From: Pseudomonas grandcourensis
Lineage (GTDB): Bacteria > Pseudomonadota > Gammaproteobacteria > Pseudomonadales > Pseudomonadaceae
Direction: 5' to 3'
NCBI RefSeq assembly: GCF_039909015.1
Contig: NZ_CP150919.1
Location: 2,766,501 to 2,830,500, forward strand
Length of the DNA stretch: 64,000 nucleotides
Part shown: piece after piece, positions 43,069-52,647 of the stretch
Layout of the letters: each line of letters starts with the position of its first letter
Numbering within the stretch: position 1 is the stretch's first letter
Made by a program: the position numbers and the translations under genes
Notes under the pieces: generated by a model
The model's input: only the letters and a program-made list of their open reading frames with translations
The model's database searches: none
What the model was told of the DNA's origin: nothing

Positions 43069-44877
43069 TCAATTTTTGCCCGCTTGCTCCTGCAGTTGAT
43101 CCGACTCGAATAACCTGCCCAGCTCGACCCGTGCTTCCTGCGCGGTCTGCATCACTTTCACGGCGTCGTCATACACCGCATGCTGGGCTTCAAGCACCTC
43201 TTCGTCGTGCTGCTTGAAACGCTTGATCCGCGCATCCGCCTGGGCCTGGGTCAATCCCAGGCCGATCAGGGTTTGCCGGCTCATTTCCAGGCTCGAATGG
43301 AAGGTTTCGCGCACGGCGTGTGCGCCGACGTCCATCAGTCGGTGCACATGCTGGCGGTTACGGGCGCGGGCGATGATTTTCATGTGCGGGTAGAGCTTGC
43401 GCACCAGTTCGGCGGTCTTGATGTTGGTGTCCGGGTCGTCGGTGGCGATCACGAAATACTCGGCTTCCCCGACCTTGGCCGCGTTGAGGATTTCCGGGCG
43501 CATCGGGTCGCCGTAGAACACCGGCACGCCACCAAAGCTGCGGGACAGTTCGATGGTTTCCACTGAGGTGTCGAGGGCCACGAACTTGATGTTCTGCGCA
43601 CGCAATATCCGCGCAACGATCTGGCCCATGCGACCCATACCGGCGATCACCACCCGTGGCGCGTCGGCGTCGATTTCGCGGAACTTCTCCGGCACTTCCA
43701 CCGGTTGCACTTTCGGGCTGACCAAGCGTGCGCAAAGCAGCAGCAACAGCGGCGTCACGGCCATGGACAGGGTGATGGTCAGCACCAGCAAGTCATATAG
43801 CTCTGCGGCGAACAGCCCGTGATCGCGCCCGATCTTGAACACCACGAAGGCAAACTCACCACCGGCCGCCAACACGATACCCAGACGGATCGCACTGACC
43901 TTGTTCAAGCCCCCGGCCAGGCGACCGACAATGAACAGCAGTGGCAGTTTGATCGCGATCAGCAGCAGGGTCAGGCCCAACACCGCCACCGGCATGCTCA
44001 GCAACAGGCTCAGGTTCGCGCCCATGCCGACGCTGATGAAAAACAGCCCGAGCAACAGGCCCTTGAACGGTTCGATCTGGGCTTCCAGTTCATGGCGATA
44101 TTCGGAGTCCGCCAGCAGCAGGCCGGCGAGGAAGGCGCCCAGGGCCATGGAAATGCCGACCAGCTCCATCAGCCAGGCCGTGCCGATCACCACCAGCAAC
44201 GCCGTGGCGGTGGAGACCTCTGGCAGCGCGGTTTTGGTCACCACGCGAAACACCGGCCGCAGCAGATAACGCCCGCCGATCACCACCACGGCGATGCTGG
44301 CCAGCACTTGCAGGCCGTGGTTCAGGTCTTCGCTGGCGGTGGTGCTGTGATCGCCACCGGCAAGCAACGGCACCATGGCGATCAAGGGGATCGCGGCGAT
44401 GTCCTGAAACAGCAGAATCGCGAACGCCAGCCGCCCGTGGGGGCTGGTCAGTTCCTTGCGTTCAGCCAGGCTTTGCAGGCCGAACGCCGTGGACGACAGC
44501 GCCAGGCCCAGGCCCAGGACGATCGCGGTATTCAACGGCTGGCCAAACAGCCACAGCGCCACCACGCCAATCACAGTGCCGGTGAGCAACACTTGCGCCA
44601 GACCCACGCCAAACACTGATTTGCGCATCACCCACAGGCGTCGCGGCGACAGTTCCAGGCCGATGATGAACAACAGCAACACCACGCCGAGTTCGGAAAT
44701 GTTCGCGACGCTTTGTGGATTGTCGATCAGGCCCAGCACCGACGGGCCGATGATCACCCCGGCAAACAGATAGCCCAGCACCGCACCCAGTTGCAGGCGC
44801 TTGGCCAAGGGGACGATGAGCACGGCCGCCATCAGAAACACGACAGCGGTTTGTAGCGGGTTGCCTTCATGGGGCAT
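43069..44877 (-). CDS. CPA2-family cation:proton antiporter with TrkA-N domain (KefB/KefC-like)
   Basis: A 602-residue membrane protein, the length of KefB. The first about 390 residues hold about 12 membrane segments starting TAVVFLMAAVLIVPLAKRLQ. A cytoplasmic RCK/TrkA-N domain follows (PRVVIAGMGRMGQIVARIL, with GxGxxG), then a charged tail. It should release potassium in exchange for protons, gated by nucleotide or glutathione adducts in the Kef proteins. The ancillary KefF/KefG subunit gene is not adjacent. I chose ATG 44877 (GGAG upstream). It is divergent from a LysR gene. Confidence 0.88.
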   Translation of the reverse strand: MPHEGNPLQTAVVFLMAAVLIVPLAKRLQLGAVLGYLFAGVIIGPSVLGLIDNPQSVANISELGVVLLLFIIGLELSPRRLWVMRKSVFGVGLAQVLLTGTVIGVVALWLFGQPLNTAIVLGLGLALSSTAFGLQSLAERKELTSPHGRLAFAILLFQDIAAIPLIAMVPLLAGGDHSTTASEDLNHGLQVLASIAVVVIGGRYLLRPVFRVVTKTALPEVSTATALLVVIGTAWLMELVGISMALGAFLAGLLLADSEYRHELEAQIEPFKGLLLGLFFISVGMGANLSLLLSMPVAVLGLTLLLIAIKLPLLFIVGRLAGGLNKVSAIRLGIVLAAGGEFAFVVFKIGRDHGLFAAELYDLLVLTITLSMAVTPLLLLLCARLVSPKVQPVEVPEKFREIDADAPRVVIAGMGRMGQIVARILRAQNIKFVALDTSVETIELSRSFGGVPVFYGDPMRPEILNAAKVGEAEYFVIATDDPDTNIKTAELVRKLYPHMKIIARARNRQHVHRLMDVGAHAVRETFHSSLEMSRQTLIGLGLTQAQADARIKRFKQHDEEVLEAQHAVYDDAVKVMQTAQEARVELGRLFESDQLQEQAGKN

Positions 44878-45036
44878 GAGAAAACTCCAGGACTCGGTAC
44901 TGCGGGGGTGACAAGAATAAAGGCTGAGCCCTCCGGCGTCAGCAAAACGCTCGGGCCCGGATGTTACAGTTTGCATTAATTGGTTACATTTATAGAATTA
45001 GCTGATCAATCCAGCTGTCCTTCTCGAGTAGTCCCC

Positions 45037-45951
45037 ATGGCGATCAACTTCGACCTCAACGATCTGCAGGCTTTCCGTGCCGTGGTCGAGCAGGGCAGCT
45101 TTCGCAAGGCCGCCGATACGGTGCGCATTTCCCAGCCAGCCTTGAGCCGGCGCATCGAAAAGCTTGAGGACGCCCTCGGCGTGCGGCTGTTCGAGCGCAC
45201 CACACGCAAGGTCAGCCTGACCCAGGCCGGACGGGGTTTCATGCCCAGCGTCGAACGCCTGCTGGACGATCTGGACGTGGCATTGCTGGGCATCAGCGAA
45301 GTCGCTTCGACCCGGCTCGGCCATGTCACAGTCGCCTGTGTGCCCTCGGCGGCCTACTACTTCATGCCGCGGGTGATTGCGCACTATCACCGGCAGTTTC
45401 CACGGATCAAGGTCAAGGTGCTGGACTCCAGCGCCCACGACGTATTGAGCGCGGTGGTCAATGGCGAAGCGGATTTCGGCCTGAGCTTCATGGGCACGCT
45501 GGAAGCCGAAGTGGATTTCGAGCCTTTGGTGCAAGAAGGGTATGTGGTGGCGTGTCGGCGCGATCATCCGCTGGCGGGGCGAAGCAGTGTCACCTGGGAC
45601 GAGTTCTATCAGCAGGACTACATCTCGCTGGATAAAACCTCGGGCAACCGTTTTCTGCTGGATCAGGCGCTGACCGGCGTGGTGCCGCAGCGGCCGAGTA
45701 TCTGCGAAACCCGTCACGTGACCACCATGATCGGGCTGGTGGAGGCCGGGTTGGGCGTGGCGGCGGTGCCGTTGATGGCGATGCCGGCAGCGGACCATCC
45801 GATCCTGACGCGGGTGCCGTTGACCGATCCGCAGGTGATGCGCAGCGTCGGTCTGATCAAGCGCCGGGGTCGAACGCTGACCCCGGCGGCATTGGAGCTG
45901 GAACGGCTGGTGGTGGAGATGAAAGTCCTGCAGCCGTCGGTCAGTGGCTGA
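45037..45951 (+). CDS. LysR-family regulator convergent with the binding-protein/MHS genes
   Basis: A 304-residue LysR-type regulator with its DNA-binding domain at about 1-65 (LQAFRAVVEQGSFRKAADTV, RISQPALSRRIEKLEDALGV) and an effector domain from about residue 95. I chose ATG 45037, where family similarity starts. Its last 11 bases overlap the end of the convergent binding-protein gene. It probably regulates that operon, but it is also divergent from the kef-like gene. Confidence 0.88.
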   Translation: MAINFDLNDLQAFRAVVEQGSFRKAADTVRISQPALSRRIEKLEDALGVRLFERTTRKVSLTQAGRGFMPSVERLLDDLDVALLGISEVASTRLGHVTVACVPSAAYYFMPRVIAHYHRQFPRIKVKVLDSSAHDVLSAVVNGEADFGLSFMGTLEAEVDFEPLVQEGYVVACRRDHPLAGRSSVTWDEFYQQDYISLDKTSGNRFLLDQALTGVVPQRPSICETRHVTTMIGLVEAGLGVAAVPLMAMPAADHPILTRVPLTDPQVMRSVGLIKRRGRTLTPAALELERLVVEMKVLQPSVSG

Positions 45952-46723
45952 CTGAGTCCAGCCCGGTCGCTTTCACGTCCGGTTGAGCCTGGGCCGAGGC
46001 CATGTATTGCAGCAAGGCCCTGGCTTCGGCCGGGTGCCGGGCACCTACCGGGATACCGGCGGCAAACCGGGTGACCGACTGCACTGACTCCGGAATCTTC
46101 GCCACGAAACTGACCCCCGGCACCGGCAACAATTCGCTGACCTGCTGGAAGCCCAGTTGATAGTCGCCAGTGGCAACCACCGAGCCCACGGGGATTTTCG
46201 CCACCATGGTCGACTTGGGCTTGAGCTGGTCTTCGATCCCCAGGCGTTTGAACAGCTGCTGCTCGATGTACACGCCGCTGGCGCTGTCGGAGTAGGCCAC
46301 CGATTTGGCGTCGAGCAGGGTCTTTTTCAGGCCCTCGACGTTGCTGATATCCGGTTTCGGCGCACCTTCGCGCACCACCAGTCCAATGCGCGAATCCGCC
46401 AGTTCGACACGGGAAGCCGGGTCGACCTTGCCCTGCTTGATCAAGTCGTCCAGTGCGTAGCCGACCATGATCACCACGTCGGCTTGCTCACCCCGAGCCA
46501 GGCGATTGGGGATCGCTTCCGGGGCCTTGCCCATGGAGGGGCCGAGCGCGGTGTCGAGGGTGTTGCCGGTGGAGGCGGCGAATTTCGGGCCGAGGATCTT
46601 GTAGGCCGCCGTGAAGCCGCCGGAGGTCATCACACGGATCTCTTCAGCCTGGGCAATGCCGCTCAAGCCCAGGCTGGCCATCAATGCGAGGGCGGCAAGA
46701 TTGACGGTTTTTTTCATGGTCAT
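45941..46723 (-). CDS. Orphan periplasmic substrate-binding protein (ModA-like fold)
   Basis: A 260-residue secreted protein. A Sec signal peptide is visible (MTMKKTVNLAALALMASLGL, cleavage after AQA). The mature part begins EEIRVMTSGGFTAAYKILGP and has the ModA-like (type II) binding-protein pattern, but no ABC ATPase or permease gene is near. It lies about 20 bp downstream of an MHS-type carrier gene on the same strand. It may capture a carboxylate for that carrier or act as a sensor. I chose ATG 46723; an ATG two codons later is equally possible. Confidence 0.83.
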   Translation of the reverse strand: MTMKKTVNLAALALMASLGLSGIAQAEEIRVMTSGGFTAAYKILGPKFAASTGNTLDTALGPSMGKAPEAIPNRLARGEQADVVIMVGYALDDLIKQGKVDPASRVELADSRIGLVVREGAPKPDISNVEGLKKTLLDAKSVAYSDSASGVYIEQQLFKRLGIEDQLKPKSTMVAKIPVGSVVATGDYQLGFQQVSELLPVPGVSFVAKIPESVQSVTRFAAGIPVGARHPAEARALLQYMASAQAQPDVKATGLDSVSH

Positions 46724-46743
46724 GTTCTCAATGAAGGGCCGGT

Positions 46744-48036
46744 TCACGACGCCACCGGTTGCAGATGATTCGAGGCGCGGCGATAGAGCATGAGCGTGGC
46801 GCACAGCGCGCACAGTGCTGCAAAGCTCATCCAGTAACCCGGCGCCGCCTTGTCGCCGGTGTACTGGATCAACAAGGTCGATATCGCCGGGGTGAACCCG
46901 CCGAACACGGCCGTGGCCAGGCTATAGGCGAGGGAGAAACCGGCCACCCGGACTTCCACGGGCATGATCTCCGTCAGCGCCGGGATCATCGCGCCGTTGT
47001 ACAGGCCGTAGATGAACGACAGCCACAACAGCACCAGCAGCATGTGGATGAAGCTGGGCGCGTTCACCAGATAGGTCAGCACCGGGTAGGTGGTGGCGAT
47101 GGCCAGCAAGGCCATGGTGATCAACACCGGGCGTCGACCGATGCGGTCCGAGAGTGCGCCGCCAATCGGCAGCCAGATGAAATTCGAAACGCCCACCAGC
47201 AATGTCACCAGCAGCGCATCGGACGTGCTCAGGTGCAGCACGGTTTTACCGAAGGTCGGCGCGTACACCGTGATCAGGTAGAAGGCGGTGGTGGTCAGGG
47301 CGACCATCATCATGCCAGCGAACACGGTCAGCCAGTTTTGCCCCAGGGTACGGAACACCTCACCCATGCTCGGGCGGTGTTTGCGGGTGGCGAACTCTTC
47401 GGTTTCCTCCAGGTTGCGGCGCAGCAGGAAGATGAACGGCACGATCATGCAGCCGACGAAGAACGGAATCCGCCAGCCCCAATCGGCTATCACACTCGGT
47501 GCCATCCACTGGTTCAAGGCGTAACCCAGCGCGGCGGCGACGATGATCGCCACTTGCTGGCTGCCCGACTGCCAACTGGTGAAAAAGCCCTTGTTACCAG
47601 GTGTGGCGATCTCGGCGAGATACACCGATACGCCGCCCAGTTCCGCACCGGCGGAAAAGCCCTGCAGCAGCCGCCCGATCAGCACCAGGGCCGGGGCGAA
47701 CAGACCGATGGTTTCGTAACCGGGCACCAGCACAATCAGGATCGTGCCGCTGGCCATGATCGACAGGGTCACGATCAACCCTTTGCGTCGACCCACATCA
47801 TCGATATAGGCACCCAGCACCACGGCACCCAATGGGCGCATCAGGAAGCCTGCACCAAACACCGCGAAGGTCATCATCAGCGAGGCGAATTCGCTGCTGG
47901 CGGGAAAGAACACGGCAGCGATCTGCGTGGCATAGAAACCGAAAAGGAAGAAGTCGAACTGTTCGAGGAAGTTGCCCGAGGTGACCCGGAAAATGGCGCT
48001 GGCGCGAGAGCGTCCGCGCGGGATTGAGGCTGTCAT
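46744..48036 (-). CDS. MHS-family carboxylate:H+ symporter (CitA/TcuC-like)
   Basis: A 430-residue MFS carrier, the length of CitA and TcuC. Typical residues are [20 protein letters not shown] at the N-terminus, the loop [10 protein letters not shown] and [20 protein letters not shown]. The likely substrate is citrate, tricarballylate or a similar tri- or dicarboxylate. I chose ATG 48036 (GGAG nine bases upstream). It is the first gene of a two-gene operon with the orphan binding protein. Confidence 0.87.
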   Translation of the reverse strand: MTASIPRGRSRASAIFRVTSGNFLEQFDFFLFGFYATQIAAVFFPASSEFASLMMTFAVFGAGFLMRPLGAVVLGAYIDDVGRRKGLIVTLSIMASGTILIVLVPGYETIGLFAPALVLIGRLLQGFSAGAELGGVSVYLAEIATPGNKGFFTSWQSGSQQVAIIVAAALGYALNQWMAPSVIADWGWRIPFFVGCMIVPFIFLLRRNLEETEEFATRKHRPSMGEVFRTLGQNWLTVFAGMMMVALTTTAFYLITVYAPTFGKTVLHLSTSDALLVTLLVGVSNFIWLPIGGALSDRIGRRPVLITMALLAIATTYPVLTYLVNAPSFIHMLLVLLWLSFIYGLYNGAMIPALTEIMPVEVRVAGFSLAYSLATAVFGGFTPAISTLLIQYTGDKAAPGYWMSFAALCALCATLMLYRRASNHLQPVAS

Positions 48037-48221
48037 CGATAAATACTCCACCGCTTTTATGACGTGCGCCGACTGGACGCGGCGCACGGTTCTTATTGGG
48101 GCGGATAGTGGAGCAGGGGCATCGATATGTTAATTGCATTGTTGGCATGCATTGATGTGCAAAGTGGATCAATGCATCCAGGGATAGGGCTGTGCCTGCG
48201 TCAGGCTGGATGGCTCAACGA

Positions 48222-48827
48222 TCAGATAAACGCCTCGATATGAGCCATCCCCCGGGCCACATACTCATCCTTCTCACCCACCGGGGCAAAATTGTTCAGC
48301 ACTTCCCGGGCTGTTTCGCGGCCTTTCAACCGGGCCAGGATCCAGGCCGCGAGGTACGGCGACGCCAGGCAGCCACCGGCGGTGGCAATGTTGCCGTTGG
48401 CGTAGAAGGCCTGGTTGACGACATTGACCCCGGCTTCCACCACCCAGGGCTTGCTGATTGCGTCGGTGCAGGCCGGGGCATCGCCGAGCAACCCAAGCTT
48501 GGCCAGCAGGAAGGTGCCGGAACACTGGGCAGCCAGCAGTTGGCGTGCGGGATCGAATTGCAGTTGCTCCATGATCCCGGGAGTGGCAGCCACTTCCCGG
48601 GTCTTGCGGCCACTGCCCACCAGCACTGCATCCGCCTGACAGGCCTCGGCGAGATCGATGTGTGCATCGATGGTCAAACCATTCATCGACGTGACCTGCG
48701 GCGTCGGCGACGCGATGCTCACGCGCCAGTCCTTGTCCCCGAGCAGGGAAACCCTGCTGAGCATGCCGTAGGCGATCAGCGAATCCAGTTCGTTGAAACC
48801 GTCAAAGGTCAGAATGGCGATGTGCAT
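48222..48827 (-). CDS. DJ-1/PfpI family protein
   Basis: A 201-residue class I amidotransferase-like protein. The sequence MHIAILTFDGFNELDSLIAY and the nucleophile-elbow region LLAAQCSGTFLLAKLGLL (cysteine about 98) are typical. It has no AraC domain, unlike the GlxA protein elsewhere in the window. Functions in this family range from isonitrile hydratase to glyoxalase; no neighbour decides between them. Confidence 0.85.
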   Translation of the reverse strand: MHIAILTFDGFNELDSLIAYGMLSRVSLLGDKDWRVSIASPTPQVTSMNGLTIDAHIDLAEACQADAVLVGSGRKTREVAATPGIMEQLQFDPARQLLAAQCSGTFLLAKLGLLGDAPACTDAISKPWVVEAGVNVVNQAFYANGNIATAGGCLASPYLAAWILARLKGRETAREVLNNFAPVGEKDEYVARGMAHIEAFI

Positions 48828-48948
48828 GGCGAAATTCCGCTGAGTTTTCGACCAGCCTACGCGGGTGCAACTCAACGTAGCCGGTACAGTTCGAAAGATT
48901 ATTATGATAACAGTCATGTAACGCGCCCCGGCACCAGGCGACGAAACG

Positions 48949-50022
48949 CTATTCGCTATGTGCCCGCACCACGCTCACGGTGCCCAGCCGATACTGATTG
49001 TTCCCGCTGCGCTTGGCCTCATACATCGCCAGGTCGGCAATGTGCAGCAAGCGGTCAATGCTCGGCGCATGATCGGGGAACACCGCGACCCCGAGGCTGG
49101 TGCCGATGTGGCGCTGGTCGTTGCCGATGGTCACGGGCGGGGAGAGTTCGACGAAGATTTGCTGGCAGATGCTGCGCGCTTCGTCTTGCAGGTTTTTGCC
49201 CTGGGGCAGACCCTGGAGAATGACCACGAATTCGTCGCCGCCGATCCGGGCGACGGTGTCGGTGCCGCGCAGGATGCGCTTGAGCCGTGTGGCGGTCGTG
49301 ACCAGCACCCGGTCGCCGGCGGCATGACCATAATGGTCGTTGATGGCCTTGAAGCCATTGAGATCGACAAACACCAGCGCCACCCGCGTGGCACTGGCGC
49401 GCGCCAGCTCCAGGGCTTCGGACAGGCGCTCCTCGAGCACCAGGCGATTGGGCAGGCCGGTCAACGGGTCGTAATGGGCCAGGTGCTTGAGGTAGTTGGC
49501 CGAGGCCTTTTCTTCAGTGATGTCGCGTACCACGCCCATCATCTTGATCGTTTCGTCGTGGTCATTCTTGACCACGTTGCCGGTTTCCCGCAGCCAGCGG
49601 ATCGTTCCGTCGGGCCAGACCACGCGGTATTCCTCGTCATGGTTTTCGCCGGTTTCCAGGCAACGCAGTTCGCCGGCCCGAACCCTGAGCCGGTCGTCCG
49701 GATGCACGCAGGAGCAGAACAGGGCGTAGGAGGGCGTCACTTCGCCGATCTTGAAGCCAAACATGCCGAAAATCGCGTCTGACCAATACAACCGGTCGGT
49801 GTCGACATCCCAATCCCAGGTGCCGATGCGGGCAAAGTACTGGCTGCGTTTGAAGCGCTCGGCGTCGCCGTCCTGGTGGATGTTCCGGCTTTCGGACAGG
49901 CGGGTGACGATGCTGCGATATTCGGCCAGTTGCTTTTGCAGCGAACGTTCGCGCCAGACCAGCGCGACGATCAGGGTGAGCGTCGTTGAACCAAGGATGA
50001 CGCTGGTCCAGAGCAGGATCAT
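48949..50022 (-). CDS. Membrane-anchored PAS-GGDEF diguanylate cyclase
   Basis: A 357-residue protein. An N-terminal membrane segment (MILLWTSVILGSTTLTLIVA) and a short coiled stretch precede a PAS/PAC domain at about 55-175 (ARIGTWDWDVDTDRLYWSDA, WPDGTIRWLRETGNV). A GGDEF domain follows from about 185 (HYDPLTGLPNRL) with the intact catalytic motif in ARIGGDEFVV. The inhibitory I-site RGTD lies exactly five residues before GGDEF, so product feedback by cyclic di-GMP is expected. It makes cyclic di-GMP in response to whatever the PAS domain binds. Confidence 0.92.
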   Translation of the reverse strand: MILLWTSVILGSTTLTLIVALVWRERSLQKQLAEYRSIVTRLSESRNIHQDGDAERFKRSQYFARIGTWDWDVDTDRLYWSDAIFGMFGFKIGEVTPSYALFCSCVHPDDRLRVRAGELRCLETGENHDEEYRVVWPDGTIRWLRETGNVVKNDHDETIKMMGVVRDITEEKASANYLKHLAHYDPLTGLPNRLVLEERLSEALELARASATRVALVFVDLNGFKAINDHYGHAAGDRVLVTTATRLKRILRGTDTVARIGGDEFVVILQGLPQGKNLQDEARSICQQIFVELSPPVTIGNDQRHIGTSLGVAVFPDHAPSIDRLLHIADLAMYEAKRSGNNQYRLGTVSVVRAHSE

Positions 50023-50194
50023 TCGGGGATGGCCATCAGGGCGGTGAACCGTACGGGTAATTGTTGATTATTTTAGTTCAGCAAACAGCTTTGAACGCCG
50101 CGCGGGAGTCAGCAATGGTTGCCAATCGAGGGCAAATCTGGGAAAACGGCGCCCATCAGGCCCTTGAGGGCGAGAGAGCATACGAGTGAATTCA

Positions 50195-50533
50195 ATGAAT
50201 GACGAGCTTCAGGTAATCGATCTTCAGGTGGGTGACGGAAAAGCCGCCGTAAAAGGCGCGCTGATCACCACCCAGTACCGTGGCTGGCTGGAGGACGGGA
50301 CCGAATTCGATTCTTCCTACAGCCGGGGCAAACCCTTCCAGTGCGTGATCGGCACCGGTCGGGTCATAAAGGGCTGGGACCAGGGCATCATCGGCATGCA
50401 GGTCGGTGGCAAGCGCAAGTTGCTGGTGCCGGCGCACCTGGCCTATGGCGAACGCACCATGGGCAAGATCACGCCGAATTCGAACCTGATCTTCGAAATT
50501 GAATTGCTGGAAGTGCTGACGCGGGATGATTGA
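50195..50533 (+). CDS. FKBP-type peptidyl-prolyl cis-trans isomerase
   Basis: A 112-residue single-domain FKBP. The aromatic substrate pocket is visible in TQYRGWLEDGTEFDSSYSRG, VIKGWDQGIIGMQVGGKRKL and PAHLAYGERTMG. There is no signal peptide, so it is cytoplasmic. I chose the ATG at 50195 over a GTG at 50186; both are possible. Only three bases separate its stop from that of the convergent D-cysteine desulfhydrase-like gene. Confidence 0.9.
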   Translation: MNDELQVIDLQVGDGKAAVKGALITTQYRGWLEDGTEFDSSYSRGKPFQCVIGTGRVIKGWDQGIIGMQVGGKRKLLVPAHLAYGERTMGKITPNSNLIFEIELLEVLTRDD

Positions 50534-50536
50534 TCC

Positions 50537-51568
50537 TCAGGCCTGAAAGGTTTCCCGGTACGCGTAGAGGCCGGGCGTACCGCCGGTCATGACGAACAGC
50601 ACGTTGTCCCCGGGGGCGAAGCGCCCTTGCTGCAGCTCGGCCAGCAAACCCGCAAAGGCTTTGCCGGAGTACACCGGGTCGACCAGCAGGCCTTCGGCAC
50701 GCGCCATCAGGCGTACCGCGTCCTGCATGGCGGCGGTTGGCAGGCCATAGCCGGCGCCCAACTGGCTGCCGTCAATCACCATCTCATCAGCCTGCACCTC
50801 GGCGCTGCTGCCCAGGAGCGCCAATGTCTCTTGGGTCAATTGCAGAGTTCTCGCCGCTGATGAGTCCTGGTCGGACAACACCGAGAACGACTTGACCAAG
50901 GAAGTACCCCGGCCAAGCAAATGGAAACCCGCCGCGAGCCCGGCATGGGTCCCGGCGCTGCCGTTGGGGACCACCACTTGATTGAGCGTCAGATCCAGCT
51001 CCGCCTCTTGCAGGGCGATTTCCGCTGCACAGCGGGCATAGCCGAGGCTGCCCAAGGGGGTCGAGCCACCCGTCGGCAGCACCATGACCTTGCGTCCGCA
51101 ATCCCGAAGCTGTGCCGCCCTGGCCTCGGCTTTGGCCAGTGAGTCGGTACCGCCGGCAAACACCTGCATCTGCGCGCCGAATAGCTGGTCGAGCAGCACA
51201 TTGCCGTTGAGTTCGTAATCCACCTCGGCTTTGGCCACGGCCCGGGTCAGGAACAGCTCGCAGGCGATGCCCAGCCGGGCGCACACCGCGGCAGTCAGGC
51301 GCGCATGATTGGACTGGATGCCGCCCACGGTAATGATCGTATCGACCCCGGCTTGCAGCGCCGCGCCGATATGGAATTCAAGCTTGCGCAACTTGTTGCC
51401 GCCCGCGCCGATCAACATATGGTCGTCGCGTTTGAGAAACAGGCCGATACCCTGCTTGTCCAGCCCCAGCAGTTGTTCGATTCGCGCAGCCCGCTGAATG
51501 GGCGTGGGACCTTGCAGCAGGTCTGCCCGCGCAAAAGCACTCAGGGACTTGTCCAGTTGGGTCTGCAT
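50537..51568 (-). CDS. PLP-dependent D-cysteine desulfhydrase/ACC deaminase family enzyme
   Basis: A 343-residue fold-type II PLP enzyme. The PLP lysine is in GAGGNKLRKLEFHIGAAL, the phosphate-binding region in VGGIQSNHARLTAAVCARLG, and VVPNGSAGTHAGLAAGFHLL is a further family segment. It probably releases pyruvate, ammonia and sulfide from D-cysteine; ACC deaminase or other D-amino-acid activity is the alternative. I chose ATG 51568 with GAGG eight bases upstream. Confidence 0.85.
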   Translation of the reverse strand: MQTQLDKSLSAFARADLLQGPTPIQRAARIEQLLGLDKQGIGLFLKRDDHMLIGAGGNKLRKLEFHIGAALQAGVDTIITVGGIQSNHARLTAAVCARLGIACELFLTRAVAKAEVDYELNGNVLLDQLFGAQMQVFAGGTDSLAKAEARAAQLRDCGRKVMVLPTGGSTPLGSLGYARCAAEIALQEAELDLTLNQVVVPNGSAGTHAGLAAGFHLLGRGTSLVKSFSVLSDQDSSAARTLQLTQETLALLGSSAEVQADEMVIDGSQLGAGYGLPTAAMQDAVRLMARAEGLLVDPVYSGKAFAGLLAELQQGRFAPGDNVLFVMTGGTPGLYAYRETFQA

Positions 51569-51753
51569 CGATCGAGCCTCGTTGTTCACCATGATCAGGC
51601 TGACTTTATGGAGAAAGGCCGGTGGGATAAACGCACTGCCGGTCATGACTGTTTTAACACGGTGTAACTAATCGGCCGGGCGGCGGGACTTTCCAGGCTG
51701 CTTTGGATAGGCTGGCCGGGCTTGAAACCACGATCTGAAGAGGAGAAGGCGGG

Positions 51754-52230
51754 TTGCCAATCAACGAATACGCCACGGCGATCGAACTGCTGGACGAGTC
51801 CTATCGGCACTGGACCGGTGAACCCCTGCCAGCCCCGCAGTTGCTGACCGGGCCTGAACGCCTGCACTGGCTGCACGCCCACGCGCCTTACAGTCTGCTG
51901 GCCCACGGCACGGAGGACGACCCTCTGTTCTTCTACGCCAACGAACAGGCGCTGGCCTGCTTCAAGTACCCGCGCCCGGAGTTTCTGGGCATGCCGTCAC
52001 GGTTCAGCGCCTCGCCACTGGACCGCGCCGTGCGCCAGACCCTGCTGGAACAAGTCACGGCCCATGGCATTGCCCACGGTTACAGTGGCTATCGGGTGGA
52101 CCGGCAGGGTAATGCCTTCATGATTCATGAAGGCAAGGTGTGGACGCTCATTGATCAACAGGGTGTGCGAGTAGGGCAGGCGGCGTTGTTCTGGCCGGAT
52201 GCAGAGCGGGTCGGGCAATTGGGGTGTTGA
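51754..52230 (+). CDS. MEKHLA domain protein
   Basis: A 158-residue protein consisting of one MEKHLA (PAS-like) domain: SLLAHGTEDDPLFFYANEQALACFKYP, with FYANEQALACF typical of the family. MEKHLA domains resemble PAS sensor domains, but free-standing forms have no assigned role. The start appears to be TTG 51754, preceded by AGGAG at good spacing; no in-frame ATG exists before the middle of the domain. Confidence 0.8.
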   Translation: MPINEYATAIELLDESYRHWTGEPLPAPQLLTGPERLHWLHAHAPYSLLAHGTEDDPLFFYANEQALACFKYPRPEFLGMPSRFSASPLDRAVRQTLLEQVTAHGIAHGYSGYRVDRQGNAFMIHEGKVWTLIDQQGVRVGQAALFWPDAERVGQLGC

Positions 52231-52335
52231 ACCAAGTCCTTTAGCAACTAGCTGGCTGGCGAATATTGATGTCAGGCCGACCTGTCATCGGGTTGTGACT
52301 TGCCAGGCTCCGCTCTATCGGTGAACATACGCGCC

Positions 52336-52356
52336 ATATAGGGGTAGGGGGTATAG
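52336..52356. promoter_or_regulatory. RcnR/DmeR-type operator over the repressor start
   Basis: ATATAGGGGTAGGGGGTATA is a G-tract flanked by AT-rich ends, as in operators of RcnR-family repressors. It ends three bases before the repressor ATG and includes its ribosome-binding site (AGGGGG), so bound repressor would also overlap the translation start region. Confidence 0.7.
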
Positions 52357-52358
52357 GT

Positions 52359-52634
52359 ATGTCGCACATTCACGAACATAAAGATGACTTGATCAAGCGG
52401 GTCAGACGGATTGCCGGGCAGGTGGAAGCGGTAGAGCGAGCGCTTGAGACCGATGCCGATTGCGCCAAGACCCTGCACCTGGTCGCGGCCATTCGGGGCG
52501 CGGTCAATGGTCTGCTGGAGCAATTCATCGACGCCCATGCCCGCGAGCACGTGGCCCATCCGGACTTGAGCGATGAGGATCGCGCCCAGGGCGTGGAAGA
52601 CTTGTTGCTGGCCATCCGCCGTTATGCCAAATAG
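52359..52634 (+). CDS. dmeR: Metal-responsive repressor, FrmR/RcnR family (DmeR-like)
   Basis: A 91-residue all-helical repressor. The nickel/cobalt ligand set of RcnR is fully conserved: H3, C35, H60 and H64. Formaldehyde or copper sensors of the same fold use different residues, so metal (cobalt/nickel) sensing is likely. It is 13 bp upstream of the DmeF exporter gene, forming a two-gene operon with an operator in front. Confidence 0.87.
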   Translation: MSHIHEHKDDLIKRVRRIAGQVEAVERALETDADCAKTLHLVAAIRGAVNGLLEQFIDAHAREHVAHPDLSDEDRAQGVEDLLLAIRRYAK

Positions 52635-52647
52635 AGGCCTGAATTCC

